Assembly: GCF_001894745.1 (NCBI RefSeq)
Contig: NZ_BBYF01000001.1
Coordinates: 496,001-560,000 of the forward strand
Origin: Paenibacillus sp. NAIST15-1
GTDB lineage: Bacteria > Bacillota > Bacilli > Paenibacillales > Paenibacillaceae
Direction: 5' to 3'
Length of the DNA stretch: 64,000 nucleotides
In this document: in pieces, positions 43,073 to 52,355 of the stretch
Layout: the number at the start of each line of letters is the position of its first letter
How positions within the stretch are numbered: the first letter of the stretch is position 1
Program-made: the position numbers and the translations under genes
The notes under the pieces: generated by a model
Databases searched by the model: none
What the model was told of the DNA's origin: nothing
The model's input: only the letters and a program-made list of their open reading frames with translations

Positions 43073-43738
43073 CTATTTCTTCATTGCACATCGCAGCATC
43101 CATTTGCGTTCCTTGCGCTTCATATATCGAGGCAGTCCCCGGTAAATATGGATGCCCTCTTCCCATGCCTTCTTCGCATCTTCCTTCTGCCCCATCTGCT
43201 CATACAACACACCAAGCCGATAGTAAGCTTCGCAAGAGGAAGCGTGAATATCTTGAAAAGACTGCAAGTAAGCTACAGCCTTCGCCTTATCCGAATTGGA
43301 ATATATCGCAGCGAGCCGCAAATAGGGCTGCCCGTATTTGACTCGGGGATTCAATTCTAATGCGCGAACAATAGCTGCTTCTCCCAACTCATTGTCCCCT
43401 GTATGTAAATAGCAGGTTCCTAGATCATCCCAATACTCTGCTGATTGCTCCATTCGCTCCTGCAATGGTTCGAGATATTCGCGCGCTTCACGATAGCGTT
43501 TGCGTTCCATCAGCAGCCTTGCTAGTTCATGCTTGGATGACACATCATGGGGATTCGCCACCAGCTGCTGCCGGAGCTTCGAAGTCCGACTCCATCTCTT
43601 AAGCGGTTGGAAGATACTCGGGGATAATCCAATGAACTGCCGATCAACGAAGTATACAATCATTAGCAATACGATGATCGCAAGAAATGGATTGCCAAGC
43701 AGCCAAGTAAGCATTCCGAAGGCTAGTAATTTACTCAA
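43073..43738 (-). CDS. Membrane-anchored TPR protein
   Basis: 221 residues: an N-terminal membrane segment (PFLAIIVLLMIVYFVD), then TPR-like helix pairs (HELARLLMERKRYREAREYLEPL, AEYWDDLGTCYLHTGDNELGEAAIVRALELNP, PYLRLAAIYSNSDKAKAVAYL, AYYRLGVLYEQMGQKEDAKKAWEEGI). TPR domains bind partner proteins; no enzyme part is present. TTG 43738 follows AGAGGGTG at about ten bases; the ORF runs much further upstream (to 44017) over the divergent acetyltransferase gene, which is not credible. ATG 43714 is an alternative. Confidence 0.75.
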   Translation of the reverse strand: MSKLLAFGMLTWLLGNPFLAIIVLLMIVYFVDRQFIGLSPSIFQPLKRWSRTSKLRQQLVANPHDVSSKHELARLLMERKRYREAREYLEPLQERMEQSAEYWDDLGTCYLHTGDNELGEAAIVRALELNPRVKYGQPYLRLAAIYSNSDKAKAVAYLQSFQDIHASSCEAYYRLGVLYEQMGQKEDAKKAWEEGIHIYRGLPRYMKRKERKWMLRCAMKK

Positions 43739-43901
43739 CGTTGTTTCACACCCTCTACTAAGGATGCAACTATCATACCATATTTTGGGGTACCAAAAAT
43801 AGAATAGATTCTCTTCCTTGCAAATGATGCTGTCTCCATCGATAATAACGGTATTACACAACACCCCCTGCTTATTACAGGGATATGGAGAGGAGCTACA
43901 C

Positions 43902-44471
43902 ATGATGACCATACGTACAGAGAAAGAAAAAATGATAGCAGGCGACATGTATATGGCCGCAGATGAAGAGCTAGTTAGAGATCGTGAACAAGCGAGACGC
44001 CTAACCCGCATGTACAACCAAACGATCGAAACAGACTATAGCGAACGAACAGAAATACTTCAAAAGTTATTCGGTGCCGTTGGTGAAGGCGCATACATTG
44101 AACCTACCTTCCGCTGCGATTATGGCTATAACATTTATCTTGGCAAAGGATTCTATGCGAACTTCGACTGTGTAATGCTGGATGTATGCGAGATTCACAT
44201 TGGGGACAACTGCTTCCTCGCACCAGGCGTTCATATCTATACTGCGACTCACCCATTGGATCCCATGGAGCGAATCTCTGGCGTTGAATTCGGCAAGCCA
44301 GTTACAATTGGAGATCGCGTATGGATTGGCGGTCGCGCGGTCATTAATCCAGGCGTCAATATCGGCAATAATGTTGTTGTAGCATCCGGTGCAGTGGTTA
44401 CGAAGGATGTACCGGACAACGTTGTCGTTGCTGGCAACCCTGCACGAATTATTAAGCATATTGAAGTCTAG
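43902..44471 (+). CDS. maa: Maltose/sugar O-acetyltransferase
   Basis: 189 residues of the left-handed beta-helix acetyltransferases. The N-terminal helical part ([29 protein letters not shown]) is the Mac domain, and hexapeptide repeats follow with the catalytic His in [11 protein letters not shown] near 112 and [34 protein letters not shown]. This matches Maa/LacA enzymes that acetylate maltose or galactosides with acetyl-CoA. ATG 43902 has GAGAGGAG upstream. It stands divergent to the TPR gene. Confidence 0.92.
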   Translation: MMTIRTEKEKMIAGDMYMAADEELVRDREQARRLTRMYNQTIETDYSERTEILQKLFGAVGEGAYIEPTFRCDYGYNIYLGKGFYANFDCVMLDVCEIHIGDNCFLAPGVHIYTATHPLDPMERISGVEFGKPVTIGDRVWIGGRAVINPGVNIGNNVVVASGAVVTKDVPDNVVVAGNPARIIKHIEV

Positions 44472-44593
44472 CATGATGATAGAACAGGTCCCGAACCAGT
44501 AAAGGTCGAGGCCTTCATTGCTTTGTAATAGGACATACGGACGCTCCGATAAAAGATATATCCACCTTACCAGCAACCCATTTGCTAAAATCG

Positions 44594-44627
44594 CAAAAAG
44601 AGCCTCTCCTGAACGGAAAGGCTCTCT
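44594..44627 (-). terminator. Terminator of tagO
   Basis: AGAGCCT (44599-44605) with AGGCTCT (44619-44625), inner TCC/GGA, then TTTTTGCG on the minus strand. It is about 20 bases after the tagO stop. Confidence 0.75.
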
Positions 44628-44647
44628 GTCATCATGTATGAATTATC

Positions 44648-45607
44648 TTATACCTGAAGCAGCGTCAAAATAATGGACGTTAATCCGAAGCACAGATTAA
44701 CTAAGCACAACACGGCCACAACCTGCTTCTGATTCAGACCGCCTGCCAGCAGCCGGTAATGAGCTTGTGTAGCATCGGCTTTGTAAACAGGCTGGCCATT
44801 CAGCATCCGACGAATGACAACGAATACGTTATCAAGAATCGGAACCCCTAAAGCCAAAATCGGAATGAACAAGGACAATACGGTCGCCTGCTTGAAGGCA
44901 CCATCCAAGGCAATTACGCCGAGAATAAAACCTAAGAACGTCGCACCTGCATCCCCCATAAACACCTTCGCCGGCGGCTTGTTAAATCGTAAATAGCCAA
45001 TAGATGCTCCCACGAGAATAATGGCCATCATCGCAGATACATTCTGTCCTTGCGCAAGTGCTACTGCGAACAAAGTTCCACCTGATATCGCCGTTAATCC
45101 ACCTGCCAGACCATCCATTCCATCCGTGAAGTTAATCACGGTTGTCACACCGAAGATCCACATAACGGTCAAAATGCACTGCAGCCATGCTGGCAAGTTT
45201 ACAAATTCATGCGTGAATGGGTTCGTAAAGCCTTCGAAGGTGATCCCTGATAGATACACGATAACTGCCGCGCATATTTGTACGAGCAGCTTCGGCAGTG
45301 CTGGGAACTCCTTGCCATGCGTCTTGTACCAGTCATCAACGGTGCCGATTGCCAGAATCAACAACCCGCCGCTAATAATCGCGATGGACTCGATCGCAGA
45401 ATTCCGGACAAAAATAACATAGGATACAATAAATGCGATAAATATGGCAATGCTCGCCGTAAGCGGGATCGGCTCCCGATGAATTTTCCGTTCATTGTCC
45501 GGCATGGGCTTGTCCACAAAATCAATGCGGAATGCAAGCTTGCGCAGTGGAGGTATCAAAAACATCACGATACATGAAGAGATCAGAAAAGCTAATAAAT
45601 AATACAT
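44648..45607 (-). CDS. tagO: Undecaprenyl-phosphate GlcNAc-1-phosphate transferase (TagO/WecA type)
   Basis: 319 residues, about 11 membrane segments, of the MraY/WecA family. Catalytic loops: GTVDDWY near 87, NFTDGMDGLAGG near 160, FMGDAGATFLGF near 218, and ATQAHYRLLAGG near 285. The enzyme moves GlcNAc-1-P from UDP-GlcNAc to undecaprenyl phosphate, first step of wall teichoic acid or related secondary polymer. ATG 45607 has AGGAGG five bases upstream. No other teichoic acid genes are near, which is common for tagO. Confidence 0.92.
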   Translation of the reverse strand: MYYLLAFLISSCIVMFLIPPLRKLAFRIDFVDKPMPDNERKIHREPIPLTASIAIFIAFIVSYVIFVRNSAIESIAIISGGLLILAIGTVDDWYKTHGKEFPALPKLLVQICAAVIVYLSGITFEGFTNPFTHEFVNLPAWLQCILTVMWIFGVTTVINFTDGMDGLAGGLTAISGGTLFAVALAQGQNVSAMMAIILVGASIGYLRFNKPPAKVFMGDAGATFLGFILGVIALDGAFKQATVLSLFIPILALGVPILDNVFVVIRRMLNGQPVYKADATQAHYRLLAGGLNQKQVVAVLCLVNLCFGLTSIILTLLQV

Positions 45608-45859
45608 ACCTTCCTCCTGTAATCATGCGTTAATCAGACATAATCAGTAATCTTACTGAATCAAACTTTGCAACTATAACTCATATTATCATGAATAATA
45701 GCGGATATTGAAATTAAATTTTTTTTATCTAGGTCCTGTCACACCGAAGCCTCCCGTTTATAGGCTTGGCACAGCTTCCTATGCTATCATTACGGTAAGC
45801 AGCATACACATCAACCATAAAGTCAATAGGTGAACAATATAGAAAGGTGTGAGTCTTCT

Positions 45860-46780
45860 ATGCAATATCGCAAACTGGGCAAGACAGGAATGAAGGTGTC
45901 GGTGATTGGCGTAGGTACTTGGCAATTCGGCGGGGAATGGGGACATGATTATACCCAATCAGAAGTTGATCGTATCCTACATAAAGCGAAAGATCTTGGC
46001 ATTAACTTCATTGACACGGCTGAATGCTACGGAGACCACTTGTCTGAATCATTCATTGGGGATTACTTGAGCCGGGACAACCGCGAGGATTGGGTCGTGG
46101 CAACGAAGTTCGGCCATCATTTCCATTCCCACATGAACCGGACGAATCAGTATGGCGCGCCAGAGGTGCTGAAGCAGCTTGATGATTCCTTGCGTGCACT
46201 CAAGACCGAGTACATCGATTTATACCAATTCCATTCGGGCGATGACGAGGCGTTCAACAATGACGCGCTCTGGACCATGCTGGACAAGCAGAAGGAAGCG
46301 GGTAAAATTCGCCATATCGGTCTATCCTTGAACAAAAGCAACAGTATGCATCAGACTACCAATGCAGCCGATATAGGCGCAAGCGTCATTCAAGTCGTCT
46401 ATAACCGACTTGATCGAGGCCCCGAGCAGGATGTGTTCCCTTCCTGCACTCAGCAGAACCTGGGCGTTCTTGCACGTGTTCCACTCGCTAGCGGCTTGTT
46501 AAGCGGCAAATACAAGCCAGGCACATCCTTCGCCGACAATGATGTGCGGCATCGCCATGAGCAGCAGTTCATTGATGACCGTCTGCAGCAAGCCGAGCAC
46601 ATTCGCCAGTCCGAGGTACCTGAAGGAGTAAGCTTAGCAGAGTGGGCGCTCGCTTGGTGCTTGCGTCATGATGCGGTTACAAGCGTCATTCCAGGCTGCA
46701 AGAACGAAGCCCAAGTCGAGGCCAATGCGAGAGCTGCACGACTCGTATCTGCGGATCATCCGCAGCTCTGGCAGAACTAA
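45860..46780 (+). CDS. Aldo/keto reductase
   Basis: 306 residues of TIM-barrel AKR: start MQYRKLGKTGMKVSVIGVGTWQFGG, DTAECYG with catalytic Asp/Tyr near 52-57, Lys in VVATKFGHH near 85, YQFHSGDD with the His near 125, and the NADPH-binding C-terminal VIPGCKNEAQVEANARA. It probably reduces small aldehydes or ketones with NADPH; the substrate is unknown. ATG 45860 has AAAGGTG ten bases upstream; the GTG at 45830 is less supported. Monocistronic with a terminator. Confidence 0.9.
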   Translation: MQYRKLGKTGMKVSVIGVGTWQFGGEWGHDYTQSEVDRILHKAKDLGINFIDTAECYGDHLSESFIGDYLSRDNREDWVVATKFGHHFHSHMNRTNQYGAPEVLKQLDDSLRALKTEYIDLYQFHSGDDEAFNNDALWTMLDKQKEAGKIRHIGLSLNKSNSMHQTTNAADIGASVIQVVYNRLDRGPEQDVFPSCTQQNLGVLARVPLASGLLSGKYKPGTSFADNDVRHRHEQQFIDDRLQQAEHIRQSEVPEGVSLAEWALAWCLRHDAVTSVIPGCKNEAQVEANARAARLVSADHPQLWQN

Positions 46781-46831
46781 TATTGTCAATATCCTGTACC
46801 ATCCGCATCTGGGAACCGTGCAGCATCAGCG

Positions 46832-46861
46832 ACGAGGGGCATGCATGCCTCTCGTTTTTTT
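46832..46861 (+). terminator. Terminator of the aldo/keto reductase gene
   Basis: ACGAG/CTCGT and inner GGCA/TGCC around a TGCA centre, followed by seven T. Confidence 0.8.
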
Positions 46862-47047
46862 ATGCATTAAAATGTGCCTCTCTTCGCTTTTTACAGCTTG
46901 CCGATTTTCAGGCAGTTCGTCAGTTCAACAAAATGTGTGATCATTTTAATATTTTTTCGTAAATTACTTACTTTATTATAGTTAATGTGATATGATCTTT
47001 TCACTACCAATTAAAACGGATGATAAATAGACCAGGAGATGATACAT

Positions 47048-47674
47048 ATGCACGATGTAGAAACGATCGTTAAACAAAGACGTTCCGCGAACAAGTTCTT
47101 GAAGGATGTCGAAATCTCGGAAAAGGAACTTACCGAAATGTTCTCGCTCACGAAGTTCGCTCCATCCGCCTTCAATCTGCAACATACACATTATGTGGCA
47201 GTTACGGATAAAGACAAAATGAATATGCTGTACGAGGCTGCATTCAAACAATATAAAGTGTTGACCGCATCGGCTGTCATAGTTGTACTCGGTGATTTGG
47301 ATGCCTATAAGCATGTTGCCGCCATGAATGAGGGGCTGCTCAATCTTGGTGTCATCAGCCAACAGGAATACGATCAAATCGTAAGCAGTACGACGGACTT
47401 CTATCTTAATCGCGGGGAGTCCTTCCGTCACGAAGATGCCGTACGCAATGCCAGCCTCTCTGCCATGCAGTTCATGCTGATTGCCAAGGAAAAGGGCTGG
47501 GACACTTGCCCGATGATTGGCTATGATCCGGATAAGGTTCGCAGTGCGCTCAACGTCCCTGATCATCTCGTCCCCGTTATGATGCTCACCATTGGCAAGG
47601 AGGATACGTCCAGCCAGCGTCCACGCGGATATCGCAAGCCTGTTCACGAATTCGTTACGTTCCAATCTTTCTAA
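47048..47674 (+). CDS. Nitroreductase-family flavoprotein
   Basis: 208 residues: FMN-binding start IVKQRRSANKF (the RRS motif), TKFAPSAFNLQHTHYV near 40, and the C-terminal RPRGYRKPVHEFVTF that closes the flavin site. The enzyme is probably a dimeric FMN-dependent NAD(P)H nitro/quinone reductase. ATG 47048 has AGGAG nine bases upstream; the ATG at 47039 directly abuts the site and is unlikely. The AT-rich region 46920-47030 is its promoter region, with TATGAT near 46992 as possible -10. A strong terminator follows. Confidence 0.88.
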   Translation: MHDVETIVKQRRSANKFLKDVEISEKELTEMFSLTKFAPSAFNLQHTHYVAVTDKDKMNMLYEAAFKQYKVLTASAVIVVLGDLDAYKHVAAMNEGLLNLGVISQQEYDQIVSSTTDFYLNRGESFRHEDAVRNASLSAMQFMLIAKEKGWDTCPMIGYDPDKVRSALNVPDHLVPVMMLTIGKEDTSSQRPRGYRKPVHEFVTFQSF

Positions 47675-47695
47675 GCTCCTTAATCCATAATGAAG

Positions 47696-47733
47696 AAAGC
47701 TTCCCGAAACAAGCCGTCTCGGGAAGCTTTTTT
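47696..47733 (+). terminator. Terminator of the nitroreductase gene
   Basis: AAAGCTTCCCGA (47696-47707) pairs with TCGGGAAGCTTT (47719-47730), T run follows. Confidence 0.88.
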
Positions 47734-47770
47734 AGGTTTGCGATTGTTGTGGACGACCAGCACGATAACA

Positions 47771-47810
47771 ATCCCATGCAGGAGAGCCTATTGGCTCTTC
47801 CACATGGGAT
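47771..47810 (-). terminator. Hairpin at the end of the pst operon
   Basis: ATCCCATG (47771-47778) pairs with CATGGGAT (47803-47810), and AGAGCC with GGCTCT nests inside. It lies 12 bases after the pstA stop; on the minus strand only TTGTTAT follows, so it may be a terminator or an RNA-stabilising structure. Confidence 0.55.
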
Positions 47811-47821
47811 GATGAATGGAC

Positions 47822-48703
47822 TTACTTTTTCAATTTGCGATTATTGAACCAGAGTGGAATGCGGAACACGAGATTGATGAATAAAACGACGAAGACGAGC
47901 ACCGCTGCTGCCTTATCGGCAATCTGACTAGCATCCTCTACAATTGCCTCGGATTGTACATACCAGAGATGAACGGCAAGTGTTTCGCCCGGGGAGAACA
48001 GATTGAAGTCCCACATCTCTCCGGAAGTACTCAAGCCCGCCGTAAGAATAATAACCGCTGATTCACCGAATGCACGACCTGCTACCAAGCATATGCCCGT
48101 AATAATCGCTTGAAGTGCTACGGGTAGAACGACTGTACGAATCGTCTGGAACTTCGTTGTGCCAAGTGCATAGGCTGCATTGCGCAGCTCAGCCGGCACA
48201 TCGCGAATCGCTTCTTCCGTAACGCGGCACAGCATAGGCAGGTTAAGGAATGCCAAGCTTACTGCCCCGCCTAGTATCGTGAGTCCAACCTGGAAGTACT
48301 CTGCAAAGATAGCAAGTCCGAGCAAGCCGAACACGATCGAAGGAACGGATGATAAGGATTCCACGCACATGCGAAGCCCTTCTGTAAAGCGATTTGCAGG
48401 CGCATACTCCGCCATATAGATACCCGCCCCAACTCCAATTGGCACAGAGATTAGCAAGGACAAGATCAAGATGTAGAACGAGTTGAACAATACTGTGCCG
48501 ATCCCGCCCCCCGCATCCATCTCTTCCGGAACCTTCATTAAGAATTCCAAGGTGATGCCAGGCAGCCCCTTGCTCAATATGGTGAACAGCAGCCAGAAGA
48601 TCAGCATCAGCACCGCTATTCCTAACGCATAGAACAGCCCTGTAGCCGCCTGATTGTACAGCTTGGCGCGATTGTTTTGGCCGCTTGCTGTGAACGAACT
48701 CAT
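47822..48703 (-). CDS. pstA: Phosphate ABC transporter permease PstA
   Basis: 293 residues, six membrane segments. The permease signature is SLAFLNLPMLCRVTEEAIRDVPAELRNAAYALGTTKFQTIRTVVLPVAL near 165-215, the EAA loop that contacts PstB. FWLLFTILSKGLPG at the start and MAEYAPANRF are typical of PstA. Its ATG overlaps the pstC stop by four bases. It is the last gene of the operon: a hairpin follows and no pstB gene, normally next, is present. Confidence 0.93.
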   Translation of the reverse strand: MSSFTASGQNNRAKLYNQAATGLFYALGIAVLMLIFWLLFTILSKGLPGITLEFLMKVPEEMDAGGGIGTVLFNSFYILILSLLISVPIGVGAGIYMAEYAPANRFTEGLRMCVESLSSVPSIVFGLLGLAIFAEYFQVGLTILGGAVSLAFLNLPMLCRVTEEAIRDVPAELRNAAYALGTTKFQTIRTVVLPVALQAIITGICLVAGRAFGESAVIILTAGLSTSGEMWDFNLFSPGETLAVHLWYVQSEAIVEDASQIADKAAAVLVFVVLFINLVFRIPLWFNNRKLKK

Positions 48704-49653
48704 GCGCGAGCGCCCCCTCTCTTGCTAATGAAACGAATAACGACAATCAGCAGGAAGGAGATGAGCAGAAGCAGGAATGCCATCATATGAAGCGCGTAGT
48801 TCCATGTAGAATCGAACTCCACGTTCGAGATTTGCATGACGATGTTGCTCGTAAGAACCGCTGTTGGCGTGAATAACGAATCGGCAAGCTGTGCCGTATT
48901 CCCGATAACCATAACAACGGCCATCGTTTCTCCAATTGCACGGGTCATACCCAGAATAATTGCTGCAACAATCCCCCGCTTCGCAGCCGGGAGTACAACT
49001 CTCATAATGACCTGCAAGCGGGTGGAGCCTAACGCATAAGCCGCTTCCCGATATTTCTTCGGTACGGCTGCAATCGCTTCGTCACTGACCCGGCATATTG
49101 TCGGTAATATCATAAGAGATAGAACGAGCGCGGCTGCCAGCAAGCCGTCTCCCAAGTTCTCCCCTGTCCATTCACGAATAAGTGGTATTAAAACTGTCAA
49201 CCCAAGATAACCATATACAATGGAAGGAATCCCAACCAGCAAGTCGAGCACTGGTCGTACGAACCTTTTGAACCACATTGGAGAGATCTCCACAAGCAGA
49301 ACGGCCATGCCAACAGAAATCGGAACGGCAATCACCAGGGTTAGCCCTGTTAATAGTAGTGTGTTAATGATAAATGCACCGGCCCCGAATTTCCCATCTT
49401 CCGGCGTCCAATCAAGTGATAAGAAGAAATCTGACAGCGAAATGTCGCGGAAGGTCAAAATTCCCGTCTTGCCAATGAAGAAAATGACCAGTCCGAGCAC
49501 AACACATAAAGCTAAAATGCACAGCAGGAATAAGTACTGGAACAGGCGGTTCGTAAATCGTACCCGTGCATAACGATCGAACCGGCTTTTCTTGGATGTA
49601 GTTAGGATATTGGCTCCGGCTACCGGCGCCAGCTCTTGAACAGGCGTGCTCAT
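48700..49653 (-). CDS. pstC: Phosphate ABC transporter permease PstC
   Basis: 317 residues, six membrane segments. Landmarks: FFLSLDWTPEDGKFGAGAFIINTLLLTGLTLVIAVPISVGMAVLLVEI and the EAA loop PTICRVSDEAIAAVPKKYREAAYALGSTRLQVIMRVVLPAA. It forms the membrane channel with PstA. ATG 49653 has GGGGGAACGAG upstream; the start at 49674 is less likely. It follows pstS by about 80 bases. Confidence 0.93.
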   Translation of the reverse strand: MSTPVQELAPVAGANILTTSKKSRFDRYARVRFTNRLFQYLFLLCILALCVVLGLVIFFIGKTGILTFRDISLSDFFLSLDWTPEDGKFGAGAFIINTLLLTGLTLVIAVPISVGMAVLLVEISPMWFKRFVRPVLDLLVGIPSIVYGYLGLTVLIPLIREWTGENLGDGLLAAALVLSLMILPTICRVSDEAIAAVPKKYREAAYALGSTRLQVIMRVVLPAAKRGIVAAIILGMTRAIGETMAVVMVIGNTAQLADSLFTPTAVLTSNIVMQISNVEFDSTWNYALHMMAFLLLLISFLLIVVIRFISKRGGARA

Positions 49654-49735
49654 TCTCGTTCCCCCATAGAACAACCAGCCCCCGACTTCCTGAGGGCTGG
49701 CCGTGAATGAAATCTCTTACAGCGAATCGTTCAAC

Positions 49736-50599
49736 TTACTTCATTGCGGAAATTGGAATGAATTTCAATTTTTTCAACGAACCTTGTTGGAACTTCGCAC
49801 TTTGAATGTATTCGATGAATTCTTTCGTAGCGCCTGTTGGTTGGCCTTTTGTCATGTAGTAGCCATATGCCCATACAGGGTACTTGCCATTGATTACGTT
49901 GTCTGAGGAAGCTTCTACGCCGTTGAATTTAACAGCTTTCACATCGCTGTTCACGTATACAAGGTCGATGTAGCCGATTGCGTTAGGCGTTGTTGCAACA
50001 GCTGTCTTCATGTCGCCGCTGGAACCAACTTCTTTGTAGTTGTCCTTCTTCTTCGTAATGTCGCCGCCATCCAATGCTTTCAATTGGTAGTTAACGCGCG
50101 TACCGGAACCGAAGGAACGAGTGATAACTACGATATCCGCGTTATCGCCGCCAACATCTTTCCAGTTCGTAATTTTGCCGGAGTATATGCCTTTCAACTG
50201 TTCAGTTGTCAGGTTGTCTACCTTTACGTTTTTGTTCACGATTGTCGCGAATGGAATTACCGCTACTTTGTGAGCCACTTGACCTTCGAATGCTTTGAAT
50301 CCTGGAACGTCCATGCTTGCATCCCAGTCGCATGCGCCGATTTCAGCGATGCCTTTCTTAACAGCTTGTGGACCAGTGATAGAGCCTTTACCGGAAGCTG
50401 CAACTTTCACTTTTGGATGCAGCTTCTGGAACTCCTTCGCTGCTTGCAATGTCATTGGCAGCAATGCCGTTGAACCATTAATTGTTACTTTGCCTTTCAA
50501 TTCGTCCTTAGCCAGAGCTGTAGACGCTCCTCCAAAAGCTGAAGATACAAGGAATAAAGATGCGAGAATTGCCAAAGATGCGATTTTTAATTTTCTCAT
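49736..50599 (-). CDS. pstS: Phosphate-binding protein PstS
   Basis: 287 residues: signal peptide MRKLKIASLAILASLFLVSSAFGGASTALA with an AxA-type cleavage and no lipobox Cys, then the PBP-II fold. Phosphate-binding pieces are INGSTALLPM near 45, ASGKGSITG near 70 and ITRSFGSGTR near 165; GYIDLVYVN is also typical. Usually the protein is a lipoprotein in Gram-positives, so the lack of a lipobox is odd and membrane attachment must come from elsewhere. ATG 50599 has GGGAGAG upstream. It begins 26 bases after the stalk/propeller gene. Confidence 0.9.
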   Translation of the reverse strand: MRKLKIASLAILASLFLVSSAFGGASTALAKDELKGKVTINGSTALLPMTLQAAKEFQKLHPKVKVAASGKGSITGPQAVKKGIAEIGACDWDASMDVPGFKAFEGQVAHKVAVIPFATIVNKNVKVDNLTTEQLKGIYSGKITNWKDVGGDNADIVVITRSFGSGTRVNYQLKALDGGDITKKKDNYKEVGSSGDMKTAVATTPNAIGYIDLVYVNSDVKAVKFNGVEASSDNVINGKYPVWAYGYYMTKGQPTGATKEFIEYIQSAKFQQGSLKKLKFIPISAMK

Positions 50600-50625
50600 T
50601 GTTAATGCTCTCCCTTCGGAACTGT

Positions 50626-52068
50626 TTATTTCGTTAACGTAACCGCTTGATTATTAGCTACCAATTTCACTTGTCCATCCTCGATAACCGCAACTTGAGA
50701 ACCGTCTGCGGAAGGGAATACTTCAGTAATCGAACCTTCAGTTGTATACAGCTTCGACTTGGAGCCATCTGCCTTCACCACATAGATGCTCGACTTGCCG
50801 TCTTTCTCTGTTGCAGCGATAATCAATTGGCCCTTCGCAGAAATAACAGCAACGGATACATCTACATCAGCTACGAGATCCGATACCTTCTTCTCCTTCG
50901 CTTGAACAACCTTCAATACGCTGTTCTCAACCTTACCCTCTGTATCACCGCTCACATAGACAGCTCTTCCGTCTGTCAGCAGGTTCGGATACAGCTTGTT
51001 GTCCGACGTAGTTGTCAACTGAACCGGCTTCGCATCCTTCGCAGTCAGATCCAGTGTGAACAACTGGGAGCCTGCTCCGGAGAAGTCGATGGATAAGGAG
51101 TCTTCTGTGCTATCCTTGTCATTTTTCGCTACGCCTGTAATGTTAACTGCGTACAGAACCGTCTTGTCATCAGCCGACAGGCGGATGTCCGACTTATTTT
51201 CTACTTTATCAGCCAACACGCTTGTAATCTTGCCGCTGTCTACGTTCACGTAAGCGATTTTCTCTTGCTTGTCCCCTTGTACAAAGTACACTTTTTTACC
51301 GTCTGCGGACCATGTCAGATCGGTCTTTACGGAAGTATCTTTACCAATTGCTTGTGCAGTTCCAAGGCTCAGATCCATCAAGTACAATTGACTGGACTCA
51401 TTCGTAAATACGCCCCACTTCAGGTCAGGCGATACTGCTGTGTTTGCTGCGTTCTCGTTAGAAGTCAAAGCATCGTATATCCGGTATGTAGAATTCCATT
51501 TATACAATTGAACCGTTCCATCAGATTCGCGAGCAGCTATCACTTCACCGTTGCTGTTCATGCGCGGGGAGCTGAAATCTCCCTCGAGAGGCTTCACACT
51601 AACAACATCCAGCTTGCTGCCGGAACCAGATACTTCTCCGCCAAGTGCTTCAACAAGTGCGTTAAGCTCCACGTAGATCACACCTTTTTGCTCTAACGGT
51701 GCAACTGAGAAGTTCTTCGTAGCGCCATCAACTTCATAAGCGCCCGAGTTCACTCGAACCGTAATCGTCTGCGCTGGGTTGCCACCAACGAGTGTAATTC
51801 CGCTCTTGCTTTCTTGGATATCTGCGCCAAAAATATTGGCGATGTCGCGAACGGAGTACAATACCGTTCCTTTGACATTCAGTGTGCGAATATTGCTGCT
51901 TACACCATCAATCCCGATTGACAGATTGGATGCTTTTGCTGCTTCCTTCGTCACTGCTGCGATGCTTACTTGCCCTTTGTTTGCTTCCGCTGCGCTAACA
52001 GCACTAGTAGAAATGATCGTAGATAGTGCGAGCGACGTTGCGATGACCGTTAACATGTTACGATTCAT
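50626..52068 (-). CDS. Secreted stalk-domain and beta-propeller protein, first gene of the pst operon
   Basis: 480 residues: signal peptide (MNRNMLTVIATSLALSTIISTSAVSAAEA), a stalk-domain unit at about 45-155 (GTVLYSVRDIANIFGADIQ, GVIYVELNALVEALGGEV), then TolB/WD40-like blades (VSPDLKWGVFTNESSQLYLMDL, LTWSADGKKVYFVQGD, IRLSADDKTVLYAVN, FPSADGSQVAVIEDGQVKLV). It is on the same strand as pstS and only 26 bases upstream, so it should be co-expressed and act outside the membrane with the phosphate-binding protein, perhaps as a holder or sensor. No known family member is established in phosphate uptake. ATG 52068 has AAAGGGTG upstream. Confidence 0.75.
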   Translation of the reverse strand: MNRNMLTVIATSLALSTIISTSAVSAAEANKGQVSIAAVTKEAAKASNLSIGIDGVSSNIRTLNVKGTVLYSVRDIANIFGADIQESKSGITLVGGNPAQTITVRVNSGAYEVDGATKNFSVAPLEQKGVIYVELNALVEALGGEVSGSGSKLDVVSVKPLEGDFSSPRMNSNGEVIAARESDGTVQLYKWNSTYRIYDALTSNENAANTAVSPDLKWGVFTNESSQLYLMDLSLGTAQAIGKDTSVKTDLTWSADGKKVYFVQGDKQEKIAYVNVDSGKITSVLADKVENKSDIRLSADDKTVLYAVNITGVAKNDKDSTEDSLSIDFSGAGSQLFTLDLTAKDAKPVQLTTTSDNKLYPNLLTDGRAVYVSGDTEGKVENSVLKVVQAKEKKVSDLVADVDVSVAVISAKGQLIIAATEKDGKSSIYVVKADGSKSKLYTTEGSITEVFPSADGSQVAVIEDGQVKLVANNQAVTLTK

Positions 52069-52191
52069 GTCTTCACCCTTTTCTCATGGCAATAGGTATT
52101 GCAATAGGCTTCTGGAAGTATTTTCACATACGAATGTTAACGGGAATCGTGAGTAATATTTCGGAATTGTAAATTTTCGGATTTACGCAAA

Positions 52192-52236
52192 CAAAAAAAA
52201 GCAGCCCTGATTACCCAAGGCCGCCTGCTCCGAATT
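52192..52236 (-). terminator. Terminator downstream of the methyltransferase gene
   Basis: AGCAGCCCTG and the opposite GCGGCCTTGG...CTGCT form an imperfect stem, with TTTTTTTTG on the minus strand. It is about 120 bases after the methyltransferase stop and upstream of the pst operon promoter region. Confidence 0.6.
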
Positions 52237-52355
52237 CTCACGTTTTTCGTTCACTCTACATACATTGCCTGCAGTTCGCTTACTCTGCCAGATTTACACC
52301 TAATCCCTTATTCATTAATCCATTGATAGAACCATATCTCGAGTTCATCGTGTCA

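Noticed and set aside
52080..52200. Possible PHO box (TTTACA, TTAACA) upstream of the pst operon
   Set aside because: The hexamers are not at the 11-base period needed for PhoP binding.
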